NCBI GenBank assembly: GCA_015490115.1
Contig: WFYM01000018.1
Coordinates: forward strand, 1 to 25,292
Direction: 5' to 3'
Length of the DNA stretch: 25,292 nt
Source: Aquificaceae bacterium
GTDB taxonomy: Bacteria; Aquificota; Aquificia; Aquificales; Aquificaceae
The notes below the pieces were generated by a model. It saw only the letters and a list, made by a program, of their open reading frames with translations, did no database searches and was not told the origin of the DNA. Of the stretch, positions 1-7,405 are shown in pieces. Each line of letters opens with the position of its first letter. The stretch's first letter is position 1. The position numbers and the translations under genes are program-made.

Positions 1-1430
1 CTCCTGAGGTGAGGATCTCCCCGCCTCCACCACCCCCTCCCGTCATCGCCCCAACTTACGAGGAGGTGGACCCCTTCGAAGGTAAGACCTTTACCATGTC
101 AGCGGTCGACGCACCGCTTACAAAGGTCCTCTACGCGATAGCGGACGGTGCGGGTCTGAACCTTATTATCTCGCCCGAGGTCGACCCGAACATAAAGGTG
201 ACAGCCACCTTCACGAAAGTTCCCATGAGGGAAGCCCTCGAGATCATAATGGACATGACGGGACTCTACTACGAGGTCGTAGGGAACGTCCTATACATAA
301 AAGCCTTCGTGACCAAGACCTTCAAGCTACCCTACATAACCACGGTCACCGAATACAACAGTTCCCTCGGCGGAGACGTTTTAGGGGGAGCCTTAGCCTT
401 CGGGGGTGGCTTCTTCGGGACGACCCTCGCAACGCCCGGATTCGGAGTAACCGGCGGAACGGGACTGAGGGGAAACTTCACCCTCGACTACAGGAGTCCC
501 CAAGGGTCGACGGACTTCTTCGCCCAGATAGAGGAGAACCTAAAAAAACTCCTCTCCGAGAAAGGGAAATACGTCCTGAACAGGTTCACGGGAACCCTCG
601 TAGTTACCGACTACAGAAAGAACGTGGAGAAGGTGGAAGAGTTCATAAAGAAGCTGAAAGCTCAGGTCTCAAAGCAGGTCCTCATAGAGGCGAAGATAGT
701 TGAGTTGACTCTGCGGGATGAGTTTCAATTCGGCGTAGACTGGGAGGTTTTTTTAAATGATATCTTTAGATTTAGAGTAGGAACCAGTCCTCAAAATTTA
801 CAAGGTCAGCTCCTTGAAACACACAGAGGAACATACACTGTTATAAGATTGCGTTCAGTAAACTTTGAAATCTTATTACACGCCCTTGCCAGCTACGGAA
901 AAGTCCACACCCTTTCAAATCCAAGGATTATGGTCTCCAACGGTCAGACAGCTCTTATAGCTACTGGTGTGTTAAGACCCTTTTTTGAAAGACAAGCCAT
1001 AACAATAGTTCCTGGAACAACGCCCACTACCCAAGTTCAGGAAAATATAAGAAGACTAAATGTCCTTGAAGGTATCCTCCTTGGCGTTACACCCTTTATA
1101 GATGAGGAAGGAAATGTGATCCTGAATATAGTTCCTGTAGCTACAAGACTTGAAGGTACCAGAACTTTCCCCCCTCAAAGTCCGCAACCTCTTGCAGAAG
1201 CACCTGTTTTGAATATCAAAGAAGCGGGAACCATAGTAAGGGTAAGGGACGGAGACCTCGTCATAATAGGAGGTCTCATAGGGGACGTCAAGGGAACCGA
1301 GGAGAGGAAGGTTCCCGGTCTCGGAGACATACCCGTTCTCGGATACCTCTTCAAGCACAGGAGGGAGTTCAAAGAAAAGAGGGAGCTTATCATATTCCTG
1401 AGACCGAGGGTTGTCGACGGGAGCTTATGA
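1..1430 (+). CDS. Secretin, MshL/PilQ/GspD type (5' end outside window)
   Basis: Outer-membrane secretin that would form the pore for a type IV pilus or type II secretion-like machine. The frame is open to the left edge (Pro-Glu codons precede the GTG at 9), so the gene starts outside the window. A proline-rich linker is followed by a secretin short N-terminal domain (about residues 25-97 counted from position 9), a Gly-rich stretch and an N-domain. The C-terminal secretin domain ends in the family signature, with VPGLGDIPVLGYLF followed by ELIIFLRPRVV. The order secretin, TPR protein, prepilin, ExeA-like ATPase resembles MSHA pilus loci, so MshL is the nearest guess. The next gene begins 1 bp after the stop. 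Positions about 700-1215 are clearly AT-richer than the flanks (23/60 GC at 841-900, 33/60 at 1261-1320). Family is secure; subtype is inferred. Confidence 0.92.
   Translation, partial: PEVRISPPPPPPPVIAPTYEEVDPFEGKTFTMSAVDAPLTKVLYAIADGAGLNLIISPEVDPNIKVTATFTKVPMREALEIIMDMTGLYYEVVGNVLYIKAFVTKTFKLPYITTVTEYNSSLGGDVLGGALAFGGGFFGTTLATPGFGVTGGTGLRGNFTLDYRSPQGSTDFFAQIEENLKKLLSEKGKYVLNRFTGTLVVTDYRKNVEKVEEFIKKLKAQVSKQVLIEAKIVELTLRDEFQFGVDWEVFLNDIFRFRVGTSPQNLQGQLLETHRGTYTVIRLRSVNFEILLHALASYGKVHTLSNPRIMVSNGQTALIATGVLRPFFERQAITIVPGTTPTTQVQENIRRLNVLEGILLGVTPFIDEEGNVILNIVPVATRLEGTRTFPPQSPQPLAEAPVLNIKEAGTIVRVRDGDLVIIGGLIGDVKGTEERKVPGLGDIPVLGYLFKHRREFKEKRELIIFLRPRVVDGSL
700..1215 (+). other. AT-rich segment inside the secretin gene
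   Basis: GC falls to about 38% (841-900) within a gene that is about 55% GC on the far side, and codon choice shifts towards A/T third positions. The frame stays open and the protein still reads as a secretin, so this is a composition change within an intact gene. It covers the first half of the pore-forming domain. Boundaries are judged by eye, to about 20 bp. Confidence 0.6.
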
Positions 1431-1431
1431 A

Positions 1432-2412
1432 ATGAGCCTTCTCTTGGACGTCCTGAGAAGGTTCAGAACCCCGAGGAGGCGGACTTCAATACCCCCGGCT
1501 CTCTTGAAGGAAAGGACCAAAAAGGGAAGGAAAGGTCTCATCTTTGTGGGCGGAGCCTTCGGTCTCAGCGCCGTCGTTGCCTACTTCTTAACGAACCAGC
1601 TCCTTACAGGCTTTCAAACACCCAAGATCGGAAGACCTGCGGAGCAAGTAGTCTTCTCCGAACCCGAAACCATAGAGGAACTCCCGTCTCCCGAAGAACA
1701 ACCGGTAATAGAAGAACCCCAAAGAGAGGAGCCGGTTATAAAGCCCGAAAAAGCGGAAGTTCCTAAAGAAAAAGTGGCAAAGGTGGAACCGAAGGAGGAG
1801 ATAAAGAAGATAACAGAGGACATAAAGTCAAAGACGCCGAGTGTCATTACACTCGAGGACCCGACGACATACCTTCTCCTCGCTGACAGACATTTCAGAG
1901 AGGGAAACCTTCCAAAGAGCAGGGAGTATTACGAAAAAGCTTACTCTCTGAGAAAAAGCCTCAAGGTAGCCAACAACCTCGTTGTCGTCGCGGTGAGGAT
2001 GGGGGATCTTAAAAGGGCTGAGGAGATAGTTGAGGAGACAAAGAGCGAAAAGGTAGCATACACCTACCTTATAGAGCTTTCGAAACAGAACTTACAAGAG
2101 GAAGCGGTGAAAAGGGGGGAGAAGTATTCGAGCCTCGACAAAAAGGGTTTCATCTCTTTTGCCCTCGGCTACGCCTACGAGACCCTCGGCGAATACGGAA
2201 AAGCCCTCGAGAACTACAAAAGAGCCTACGATAAGGACCCATACAATCCCTACTTCGCCTACAACTACGCCAGACTCCTCGACTACACGGGAGACTACAT
2301 GTCCGCCTTCAGGATATATTCAAAACTCAAGGGTCTCGAACTCGATCCGAAGATAAAAAAAGCGGTAGAGGAGAGACTGAGACAGCTGAGGGCTATGGGG
2401 TTCGGAGGATGA
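1432..2412 (+). CDS. Membrane-anchored TPR protein of the pilus locus (MshN-like)
   Basis: A 326-residue protein. The N-terminus is basic and cytoplasmic, followed by one membrane segment (about residues 36-58), a Pro/Glu/Lys-rich linker (about 65-140) and tetratricopeptide-type helices from about 145 to the end, including a clear repeat in which LGEYGKALENYKRAYDKDP is visible. It probably acts as a periplasmic scaffold between the inner-membrane assembly platform and the secretin; MshN sits in this place in MSHA loci. I chose ATG 1432 because it lies 1 bp after the secretin stop with GGGAG 8 nt upstream; a longer TTG reading from 1411 would overlap the secretin. The stop overlaps the next start as ATGA, so the three + genes are probably translated as one coupled operon. 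The TPR assignment is good; the exact role is inferred. Confidence 0.8.
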   Translation: MSLLLDVLRRFRTPRRRTSIPPALLKERTKKGRKGLIFVGGAFGLSAVVAYFLTNQLLTGFQTPKIGRPAEQVVFSEPETIEELPSPEEQPVIEEPQREEPVIKPEKAEVPKEKVAKVEPKEEIKKITEDIKSKTPSVITLEDPTTYLLLADRHFREGNLPKSREYYEKAYSLRKSLKVANNLVVVAVRMGDLKRAEEIVEETKSEKVAYTYLIELSKQNLQEEAVKRGEKYSSLDKKGFISFALGYAYETLGEYGKALENYKRAYDKDPYNPYFAYNYARLLDYTGDYMSAFRIYSKLKGLELDPKIKKAVEERLRQLRAMGFGG

Positions 2413-4451
2413 GAAGGGAAAAAGGTCTAACCCTCATAGAGCTTGCGGTCGTCCTCATAGTCCTCGGCATACTCCTCGGCATAGGTGCGGGAATAGTCAG
2501 CGTCCTCATAAAGAGGGTAAAGTATTCGGAGAGCAAGGAGATCGTGGATGCAGCTGTTGAGGGTATAGTGGGGTTTGCCACCTCCTCAGGTAGGCTTCCA
2601 ACGGATGCAGAGCTTAGCTCCGCAGTGAGGACTCTTAAAGACTCCTACGGAAAGGATTTAGCTTACGTTTACGACCAAGACCTTACAACTTCATCTCCTT
2701 ACGGACTCTGCGGTTTGAATTCTACCAACTTAACTGTAAGGATCTGCCAAGACTCAGGATGCTCAACAGTCACCCAGACTATAAATAATGTAGCCTTCAT
2801 AGTAATTAGCGGTAACGGAAACTACAACAACCAGACCTCAGGCACTCAGGGGGTTAACTCACCCACAACGATAGACGTTTTTGAATACGGGGTGAACGTT
2901 GACAACTACGCTGGGGATATCAACAGGGTGGAACCTTATGATGACATAGTAAAGTGGGTTACCCTCCACGAGATCCAAACAGCTCAAGGATGTGAAGCTC
3001 TGACTATAACAAGTCCATCAACCTTACCTTCTGCGGTAGAAGATGAACCTTACTCTTACCAACTTCAAGCCAAGGGTGGCAGACCTCCCTATACGTGGAG
3101 CGGAACTGTGGGGAGTGGTCTATCTTTATCTTCCGATGGTACAATAAGCGGAACAGTAAACACAAATCCCGGAACAACAGGTGAAGTGAGCGGATGCTCC
3201 ACCCAGATAAACTTTACTGCCACCGTCACAGACAGCACAGGTCAGTCCGTAACTCAGAACTTTACCATACCTGTCAACGCGAAACCTGTTGAGATAATAA
3301 CCAATACCTTACCAGATGCCTACGAGGGAACACCCTACACAGTTGACATAGATGCGATCGGGGGAAGCGGGACTTATAATTTCCAAGTAGTTTCGGGTAG
3401 CCTTCCCCCTGGACTCAGTCTCAATAACTCCACAGGAGAGATAACAGGAACTCCGCCTACAGATACGGGATGTTCCGAGGGTGTTTACAACTTCGGCATA
3501 CAGGTCTCCTCCTGTACTACGGCTACCAAGGGATTTTCAATAACTCTAAGGGATCCGAATTGTGGAGGAGGTGGAGGGGGTGGTGCTTGTACTCCTATAT
3601 CTATAACCCCATCGAGTGGTTCAACATTCAATGCTTATGTAGGAATATACTTTAGTCAAACGATCCTTGTAGCAGGGGGGCAACCACCCATATCAAATAC
3701 TCAGTGTGATCCTACTACATCATGTAATGGTCTTTCTATTTCCTGTGGATCTACAAGTGCAGTTATCTCTGGCACTCCAACCGCTCCAGGAATTTGTTCA
3801 TTTACAGTCTCTTTTCAAGACAGTTGTTCTCCTCCACAAAGTATAACCGCCAACTATACAGTTATAATAGGTTGTCCAGCGCTTACAGGATTTGCGGACA
3901 CACTTTCGGACGGTCAGATTTGCTATCCTTATTCAGGAACCATAACAGCTCTTGGAGGTTCTCCTCCTTACACTTGGATACTCTCTTCAGGATCTTTACC
4001 TTTAGGTATTGATTTCTGTACTGGAAACACAACACAAACTTGCACCATTTCAGGATCTGACATTATTGATTATCCTGGAGTTTACACTTTTAGTGTTCAA
4101 GTTCAAGACGCATGTGGACAAATATATTCACAACCTTTTTCTATAACAGTAAGCTATCCTCCGGGTTCAGAAGGTAATGAAATACAAGATTGTGTAAATG
4201 ATGGAGGTATAGATATAGATGAATTACCAGGAGTAACTCTATATTATAAAGTAAACAACACAGGTTCTTGTTTGCCCATAACTGGTGGCACACGTTTTAC
4301 ATTAGGTAATGAATATTACATATATAGTGATAACAGTTGCACATCTTTCTTATGTGTTTTAAACTTTTGCCAACTTTGGGATGTAGAATGGCAAAACGGC
4401 GTTTCTAACTGTAGAGTTAGAATAGATTCAAATTGTATATTGTATGACTGA
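2409..4451 (+). CDS. Large type IV prepilin with Ig-like repeats (putative pilus-tip adhesin)
   Basis: A 680-residue protein. Residues 1-12 hold a type III (prepilin peptidase) signal, MRREKG before LTLIEL, with Glu at +5 of the mature protein, and a hydrophobic helix runs to about residue 35. A pilin-like region to about 195 is followed by about four putative Ig (He_PIG-like) repeats marked by PPYTW/GLSL...G.ISGT patterns, near 197-292, 293-382, 394-490 and 491-585, and a Cys-rich end. A Cys-Gly7-Ala-Cys linker (residues 385-394) splits the array. Ordinary pilins have 130-200 residues, so this is more like a minor pilin or adhesin displayed at the tip. It overlaps the TPR gene by 4 bp. GC is near 50% to the linker, then drops (25/60, 24/60, 22/60 and 19/60 in lines sampled between 3721 and 4380). 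Prepilin class is secure; adhesin function is inference. Confidence 0.85.
   Translation: MRREKGLTLIELAVVLIVLGILLGIGAGIVSVLIKRVKYSESKEIVDAAVEGIVGFATSSGRLPTDAELSSAVRTLKDSYGKDLAYVYDQDLTTSSPYGLCGLNSTNLTVRICQDSGCSTVTQTINNVAFIVISGNGNYNNQTSGTQGVNSPTTIDVFEYGVNVDNYAGDINRVEPYDDIVKWVTLHEIQTAQGCEALTITSPSTLPSAVEDEPYSYQLQAKGGRPPYTWSGTVGSGLSLSSDGTISGTVNTNPGTTGEVSGCSTQINFTATVTDSTGQSVTQNFTIPVNAKPVEIITNTLPDAYEGTPYTVDIDAIGGSGTYNFQVVSGSLPPGLSLNNSTGEITGTPPTDTGCSEGVYNFGIQVSSCTTATKGFSITLRDPNCGGGGGGGACTPISITPSSGSTFNAYVGIYFSQTILVAGGQPPISNTQCDPTTSCNGLSISCGSTSAVISGTPTAPGICSFTVSFQDSCSPPQSITANYTVIIGCPALTGFADTLSDGQICYPYSGTITALGGSPPYTWILSSGSLPLGIDFCTGNTTQTCTISGSDIIDYPGVYTFSVQVQDACGQIYSQPFSITVSYPPGSEGNEIQDCVNDGGIDIDELPGVTLYYKVNNTGSCLPITGGTRFTLGNEYYIYSDNSCTSFLCVLNFCQLWDVEWQNGVSNCRVRIDSNCILYD
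3561..3590 (+). repeat. Gly-codon run encoding a Cys-Gly7-Ala-Cys hinge
   Basis: Seven consecutive GGN codons (3564-3584) lie between two cysteine codons inside the prepilin gene. The run encodes a flexible hinge between Ig-like modules and is rich in short G tracts, so it could be prone to slippage or act as a recombination joint. Base composition changes at this point. Confidence 0.6.
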
Positions 4452-4456
4452 ACATT

Positions 4457-4951
4457 TCACCTCCCCCTCATTATCTCCGACAACATCTGAATAACCGTAT
4501 CCATCCTGTGGTTCATCTGAGTTATATCCTGTCTTAGCTCCTGTCTCAGCTGGTTCATCTCGTTCCTGAGCTGACCTACCTGTTCGTCAATTTCCCGGTC
4601 GAGTCTCGTTATTTCTTGCCTTAACTGGCCCATCTCCTGTCTCAGCTGACTCATCTCTTGCCTTAGCTGACCTACCTGCTCATCTATCTTCTGGTCAAGT
4701 CTTGATATATCCTGCCTCAGCTGACCCATTTCTTGTCTCAGCTGACCCATCTCTTGCCTCAGCTGACCTATCTGCTCATCTATCTTTCTGTCCAGCATGT
4801 CTATTCTCTGGTTTAGGTATCTGAAGTCCTGCTCCTGTCTTTCTTTTAGCTCTTTTATTTCTTGTTTGATTTCCTTTGACCTTTCTTCAACTACCTCATA
4901 TATGACCTCAAGTGTCACCTTCTTGACTATGCCCTTTGCCCTCTCGAACAT
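4457..4951 (-). CDS. Coiled-coil protein built from 32-residue repeats, function unknown
   Basis: A 164-residue protein I cannot assign to a named family. Residues 1-50 form a basic/acidic helix; residues 55-86 and 87-118 are two near-identical 32-residue repeats with the core KIDEQ.GQLRQEM..LRQ, and 119-151 is a third, divergent copy. There is no signal peptide and no hydrophobic segment, so it is probably a cytoplasmic rod that multimerises. A unit of 32 residues fits three heptads plus one hendecad, which would give a coiled coil that changes handedness. The gene lies 45 bp downstream of the ExeA-like ATPase on the same strand, so it is probably its partner in a two-gene operon. ATG 4951 is chosen because an in-frame stop lies upstream without another start codon between; the Shine-Dalgarno match is weak. 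It converges on the prepilin with a 5-bp gap. Confidence 0.7.
   Translation of the reverse strand: MFERAKGIVKKVTLEVIYEVVEERSKEIKQEIKELKERQEQDFRYLNQRIDMLDRKIDEQIGQLRQEMGQLRQEMGQLRQDISRLDQKIDEQVGQLRQEMSQLRQEMGQLRQEITRLDREIDEQVGQLRNEMNQLRQELRQDITQMNHRMDTVIQMLSEIMRGR
4499..4789 (-). repeat. Tandem 96-bp coding repeats (coiled-coil gene)
   Basis: Copies at 4694-4789 and 4598-4693 encode near-identical 32-residue units. A third, diverged copy at 4499-4597 encodes 33 residues. Within each unit the 21-bp heptad coding for variants of GQLRQEM is itself repeated, so the region has nested periodicity. Confidence 0.8.
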
Positions 4952-4996
4952 CAGTTTAAAGATACCTTTGAAGTCCTTCCTGAGTCAAGGAAGTCT

Positions 4997-6139
4997 TCAC
5001 TTCCTCACATACTTCCCGTTTACCCACCCTTCAACCCTGAGGTCTCCCTCCGAGTAAAGGACCCTTATCCAGTTTTCCGGACCCCTCTCTAAAACCTTCA
5101 GCCTGTCACCTTCCCTCAGGACGTATACGACCTCCGCCTCCGTTGAGGGACCTTCCCTCATGTTAAGCATGGGAACGGACACGTAAACTTCTTCAAACTG
5201 CTCTTCAACTCCGGTGGTGGGTTTTGTCTTCTCACCTATCAGCTCCCTACCGCCCAAAAAAAGAAAAGCTGCGAGCAGAACCGTTACCACCGCAACGTAG
5301 ACTGTACTTCTTGAGAGCTTTCTCCTTTCGAGCCTCAGTCCTATGCTCTCTACAGCTCTCTCCACGTGCTTTGGCTTTACCTCGTGGGAGGAGTCCAAGA
5401 AGGCAGCCATTAAAGCTCTTTCCATGATTATGTTTATGAGCCTCGGTATGCCGAGGGAGTATCTGTAAACGAGCTTGTAGGACTTCGGGCGTATCTTCAC
5501 GTTGCCATTCCCGGCTCTCGATATCCTGTAGTCTATATAAGCCTTCGTCTCTTCTTCGGAGAAGTTCCTGAGCTTCGAGATTATCGTTATCCTCTGCCTC
5601 AGCTGTCTGAGTTTCTCCGAGCTTAGCTTCTCTTCGAGTTCTGGCTGTCCGAGTAGTATTATCTGGAGGAGCTTCATGTCGCTCGTCTCGAGGTTCGAGA
5701 GTATCCTGAGTTCTTCGAGGGTCTCAATAGGGAGGTTTTGAGCTTCGTCTATTATAACGAGTATCCTCTTTCCCTTCGACCTTTTCTCTATTAGGTAGTC
5801 CCTCAGCTTTCCGAAGAGCCTGTTTTTTGTCTCACCTTGGGTCTTTATGCCGAAGTCCTCGAGTATGGCTTCGAAAAGCTCCTCAGGAGACAGGTTCGGG
5901 AAGAGGACGTAGGCGAACTCGACGTCTTCCGGAAGCTCGTCTATGAACTTCCTCACGGTTAGGGTTTTCCCTGTTCCGGGTTCACCTATGATGACGGCAA
6001 AGCCCTCCTCCGAATCCAGTAAGTATTTGAGGGATGAGAGGGCTTCTTGGTGTGACTCGGATAAAAAAAAGTAGTGGGAGTCGGGAGTAATCTTGAAGGG
6101 ATCGTCTTTGAAACCGAAGAACTCAAGGTAGTCCCTCAT
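4997..6139 (-). CDS. ExeA/MshM-type AAA ATPase with C-terminal SH3b domain
   Basis: A 380-residue ATPase of the ExeA/GspA/MshM group, which helps secretins or pilus machines assemble across peptidoglycan. The N-terminal YLEFFGFKDDPF motif is typical. Walker A GEPGTGKT is at residues 52-59 and Walker B LVIIDE ends at D131-E132, followed by the AAA lid. One membrane segment lies at 279-297. Residues about 318-380 form an outside SH3b-like domain (LNMREGPST, then W.RV and GWV). Classical ExeA carries a different peptidoglycan-binding domain at this place, so the SH3b is a domain swap with the same probable job of holding the cell wall. The ATG is preceded by TAAAAT at -12 to -7, which suggests a leaderless transcript. 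The gene is on the opposite strand to the pilus genes and divergent from 6181. Confidence 0.88.
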   Translation of the reverse strand: MRDYLEFFGFKDDPFKITPDSHYFFLSESHQEALSSLKYLLDSEEGFAVIIGEPGTGKTLTVRKFIDELPEDVEFAYVLFPNLSPEELFEAILEDFGIKTQGETKNRLFGKLRDYLIEKRSKGKRILVIIDEAQNLPIETLEELRILSNLETSDMKLLQIILLGQPELEEKLSSEKLRQLRQRITIISKLRNFSEEETKAYIDYRISRAGNGNVKIRPKSYKLVYRYSLGIPRLINIIMERALMAAFLDSSHEVKPKHVERAVESIGLRLERRKLSRSTVYVAVVTVLLAAFLFLGGRELIGEKTKPTTGVEEQFEEVYVSVPMLNMREGPSTEAEVVYVLREGDRLKVLERGPENWIRVLYSEGDLRVEGWVNGKYVRK

Positions 6140-6145
6140 CAGTTA

Positions 6146-6151
6146 ATTTTA
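6146..6151 (-). promoter_or_regulatory. -10-like TAAAAT, 6 nt before the ExeA-like start
   Basis: On the minus strand TAAAAT occupies -12 to -7 relative to the ATG at 6139, the spacing expected for transcription starting at the ATG. It lies in a 41-bp divergent AT-rich spacer. No -35 box is evident and no Shine-Dalgarno site precedes this start. Confidence 0.45.
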
Positions 6152-6155
6152 TAAT
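6150..6155 (+). promoter_or_regulatory. -10-like TATAAT for the 6181 gene
   Basis: TATAAT within a small ATAATTAT palindrome (6151-6158). It would give a leader of roughly 19 nt that carries GGAGGAGGAG (6167-6176), a strong Shine-Dalgarno site before ATG 6181. It overlaps the opposing promoter, so the two cannot be bound at once. Confidence 0.4.
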
Positions 6156-6180
6156 TATCCCTTTTCGGAGGAGGAGAGCC

Positions 6181-6651
6181 ATGGAAAGGATTATGAGCCT
6201 CGAAGACATAGTCATAAAGATGGTGAGGGACTTCATGGACAGGCTGGGTGAACTTGAGCCTTTCGACAACCACCTCATGGAGTTCAAGCTAAAGCTGAGG
6301 GCAAAGCTCCTCGAGATCTACACCTCTTTTCCTACGGACCCCGAAGTGGCAAAGAGGAGCCTCTCTTACGCTGTGGAAGGGATAGGAGAAGTTCTTAAGG
6401 AGAAGGTTAACGCTGTGGATCTTAGCTCTGAGGAGTCGATATACAGGACGGTAAGGACGCTCGAGATGATAAACGAGATCTTAAAAGAGTTCATGTATAA
6501 GGACGCTTTAGGAAATAACGGTAAGGTCCTCTCTTCCGTGTGCGGTTTCATAGCGGGTTCCGTTGAGAAGCTGAAAAGTGATTACAAGAGGAGGTTCAGC
6601 GGTATAAAAGACAGGATAAAGAGGCTTTTGGGTCTTAGCAGAGGTCTGTGA
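6181..6651 (+). CDS. Helical cytoplasmic protein, function unknown
   Basis: A 156-residue protein I do not recognise. It is predicted from composition to be mostly helical, with charged and hydrophobic residues alternating and a basic C-terminus (many Lys/Arg from about residue 130). There is no signal peptide and no membrane segment. The ATG at 6181 has an excellent Shine-Dalgarno site (GGAGGAGGAG, 4 nt spacer); a second ATG at 6193 is less well placed. The stop overlaps the GTG of the TauE-like permease as GTGA, so the two are probably translationally coupled and may act in the same process, but the sequence does not show which. Confidence 0.75.
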   Translation: MERIMSLEDIVIKMVRDFMDRLGELEPFDNHLMEFKLKLRAKLLEIYTSFPTDPEVAKRSLSYAVEGIGEVLKEKVNAVDLSSEESIYRTVRTLEMINEILKEFMYKDALGNNGKVLSSVCGFIAGSVEKLKSDYKRRFSGIKDRIKRLLGLSRGL

Positions 6652-7394
6652 TATACCTTCTGGACGCCCTGATATACTTCCTCGCCTGGGCTTTTCAGGG
6701 CTTTACGGGTTTCGGGGCGGGTATATTCATAGTCGGTGTCCTTTCCCTTTTCCACGACCCGAGGGAGGTGGTGGTCTCTTCAGCTCTTGTGAACCTCGTC
6801 GGTGTTTTCTCCCTGATCTTTGTAGGTCTTAGGAGAGCAAAACCGGACTTCCGTGTTCTTCTTCCCCTTATTGGGGGTTCTGTTCCCGGAATAATCGCCG
6901 GGACGAAGATCCTCTTTGCGGTCGAAAAGGAAACTTTGAGGCTCCTTATAGGTGTCTTTATTCTCCTTCTTGGTGTATACGATCTTGGAGTTCAGAGGGG
7001 TGTCCTTTCGAAGATCGCACTAAGAAGAAGTCTTCACACCGGGCTTTTCTTCGGGTTCGTGGGAGGGTTCTTTGCGGGTCTTGTCGGTATAGGAGGACCT
7101 CCACCCGTCGTTTATCTGAACCAGGTTGTAAAAAACGTTGAAGTTTTTAAGTTGACGCTTAATTTCTTCTTCGCTTCTAACATAATCGTGAGGACCTTAT
7201 CTTACCTGCTCGAAGGTGGAATAGGGTCTTTCGATCCACTCCTCATAATCCCGGCTCCTTTATCTGTCCCCGCGGGTGTCTTTGCGGGGATGTTTCTCTT
7301 CCGCAGTATTGAGGAGGGCTCGTTCAAAACGATCGTCTCTCTTAGCGTTTTCGTTATAGGTGTTTTTCTTGTTCTTCGGGAGATCGTCTGGTAG
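6648..7394 (+). CDS. TauE/SafE family membrane permease
   Basis: A 248-residue integral membrane protein with about eight hydrophobic segments. It shows the two internally related halves typical of TauE/SafE (formerly DUF81): GFTGFGAGIF near residue 18 and FFAGLVGIGGPPPVVYL near residue 143. Members export or import sulfur-containing anions such as sulfite, sulfoacetate or thiosulfate; the substrate here cannot be read from sequence, although a sulfur compound would fit a chemolithotroph. The GTG start overlaps the previous stop by 4 bp, so translation is probably coupled. The next gene starts 11 bp later. Confidence 0.88.
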   Translation: MIYLLDALIYFLAWAFQGFTGFGAGIFIVGVLSLFHDPREVVVSSALVNLVGVFSLIFVGLRRAKPDFRVLLPLIGGSVPGIIAGTKILFAVEKETLRLLIGVFILLLGVYDLGVQRGVLSKIALRRSLHTGLFFGFVGGFFAGLVGIGGPPPVVYLNQVVKNVEVFKLTLNFFFASNIIVRTLSYLLEGGIGSFDPLLIIPAPLSVPAGVFAGMFLFRSIEEGSFKTIVSLSVFVIGVFLVLREIVW

Positions 7395-7397
7395 AAT
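7392..7397 (+). promoter_or_regulatory. -10-like TAGAAT, 8 nt before the CopD-like start
   Basis: TAGAAT includes the stop codon of the TauE-like gene and ends 8 nt before ATG 7406. It could supply a leaderless or near-leaderless transcript inside the run. There is no Shine-Dalgarno site before this ATG. Confidence 0.3.
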
Positions 7398-7405
7398 GTA
7401 ATCAC

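Noticed and set aside
1056..1393. Minus-strand open frames antisense to the secretin
   Set aside because: They lie wholly within the secretin reading frame, show no family features and have no start signal; they are shadows of a strong coding region.
4499..4789. Periodic repeats as a CRISPR array
   Set aside because: The units are contiguous, without spacers, in frame, and encode coiled-coil heptads.
4970..4998. Imperfect hairpin (9 pairs, one mismatch, one bulge) between the ExeA-like and coiled-coil genes as a terminator or attenuator
   Set aside because: No U-run follows, the stem is imperfect, and it overlaps the ATPase stop codon. It could be chance in a GAAG/CTTC-rich stretch.
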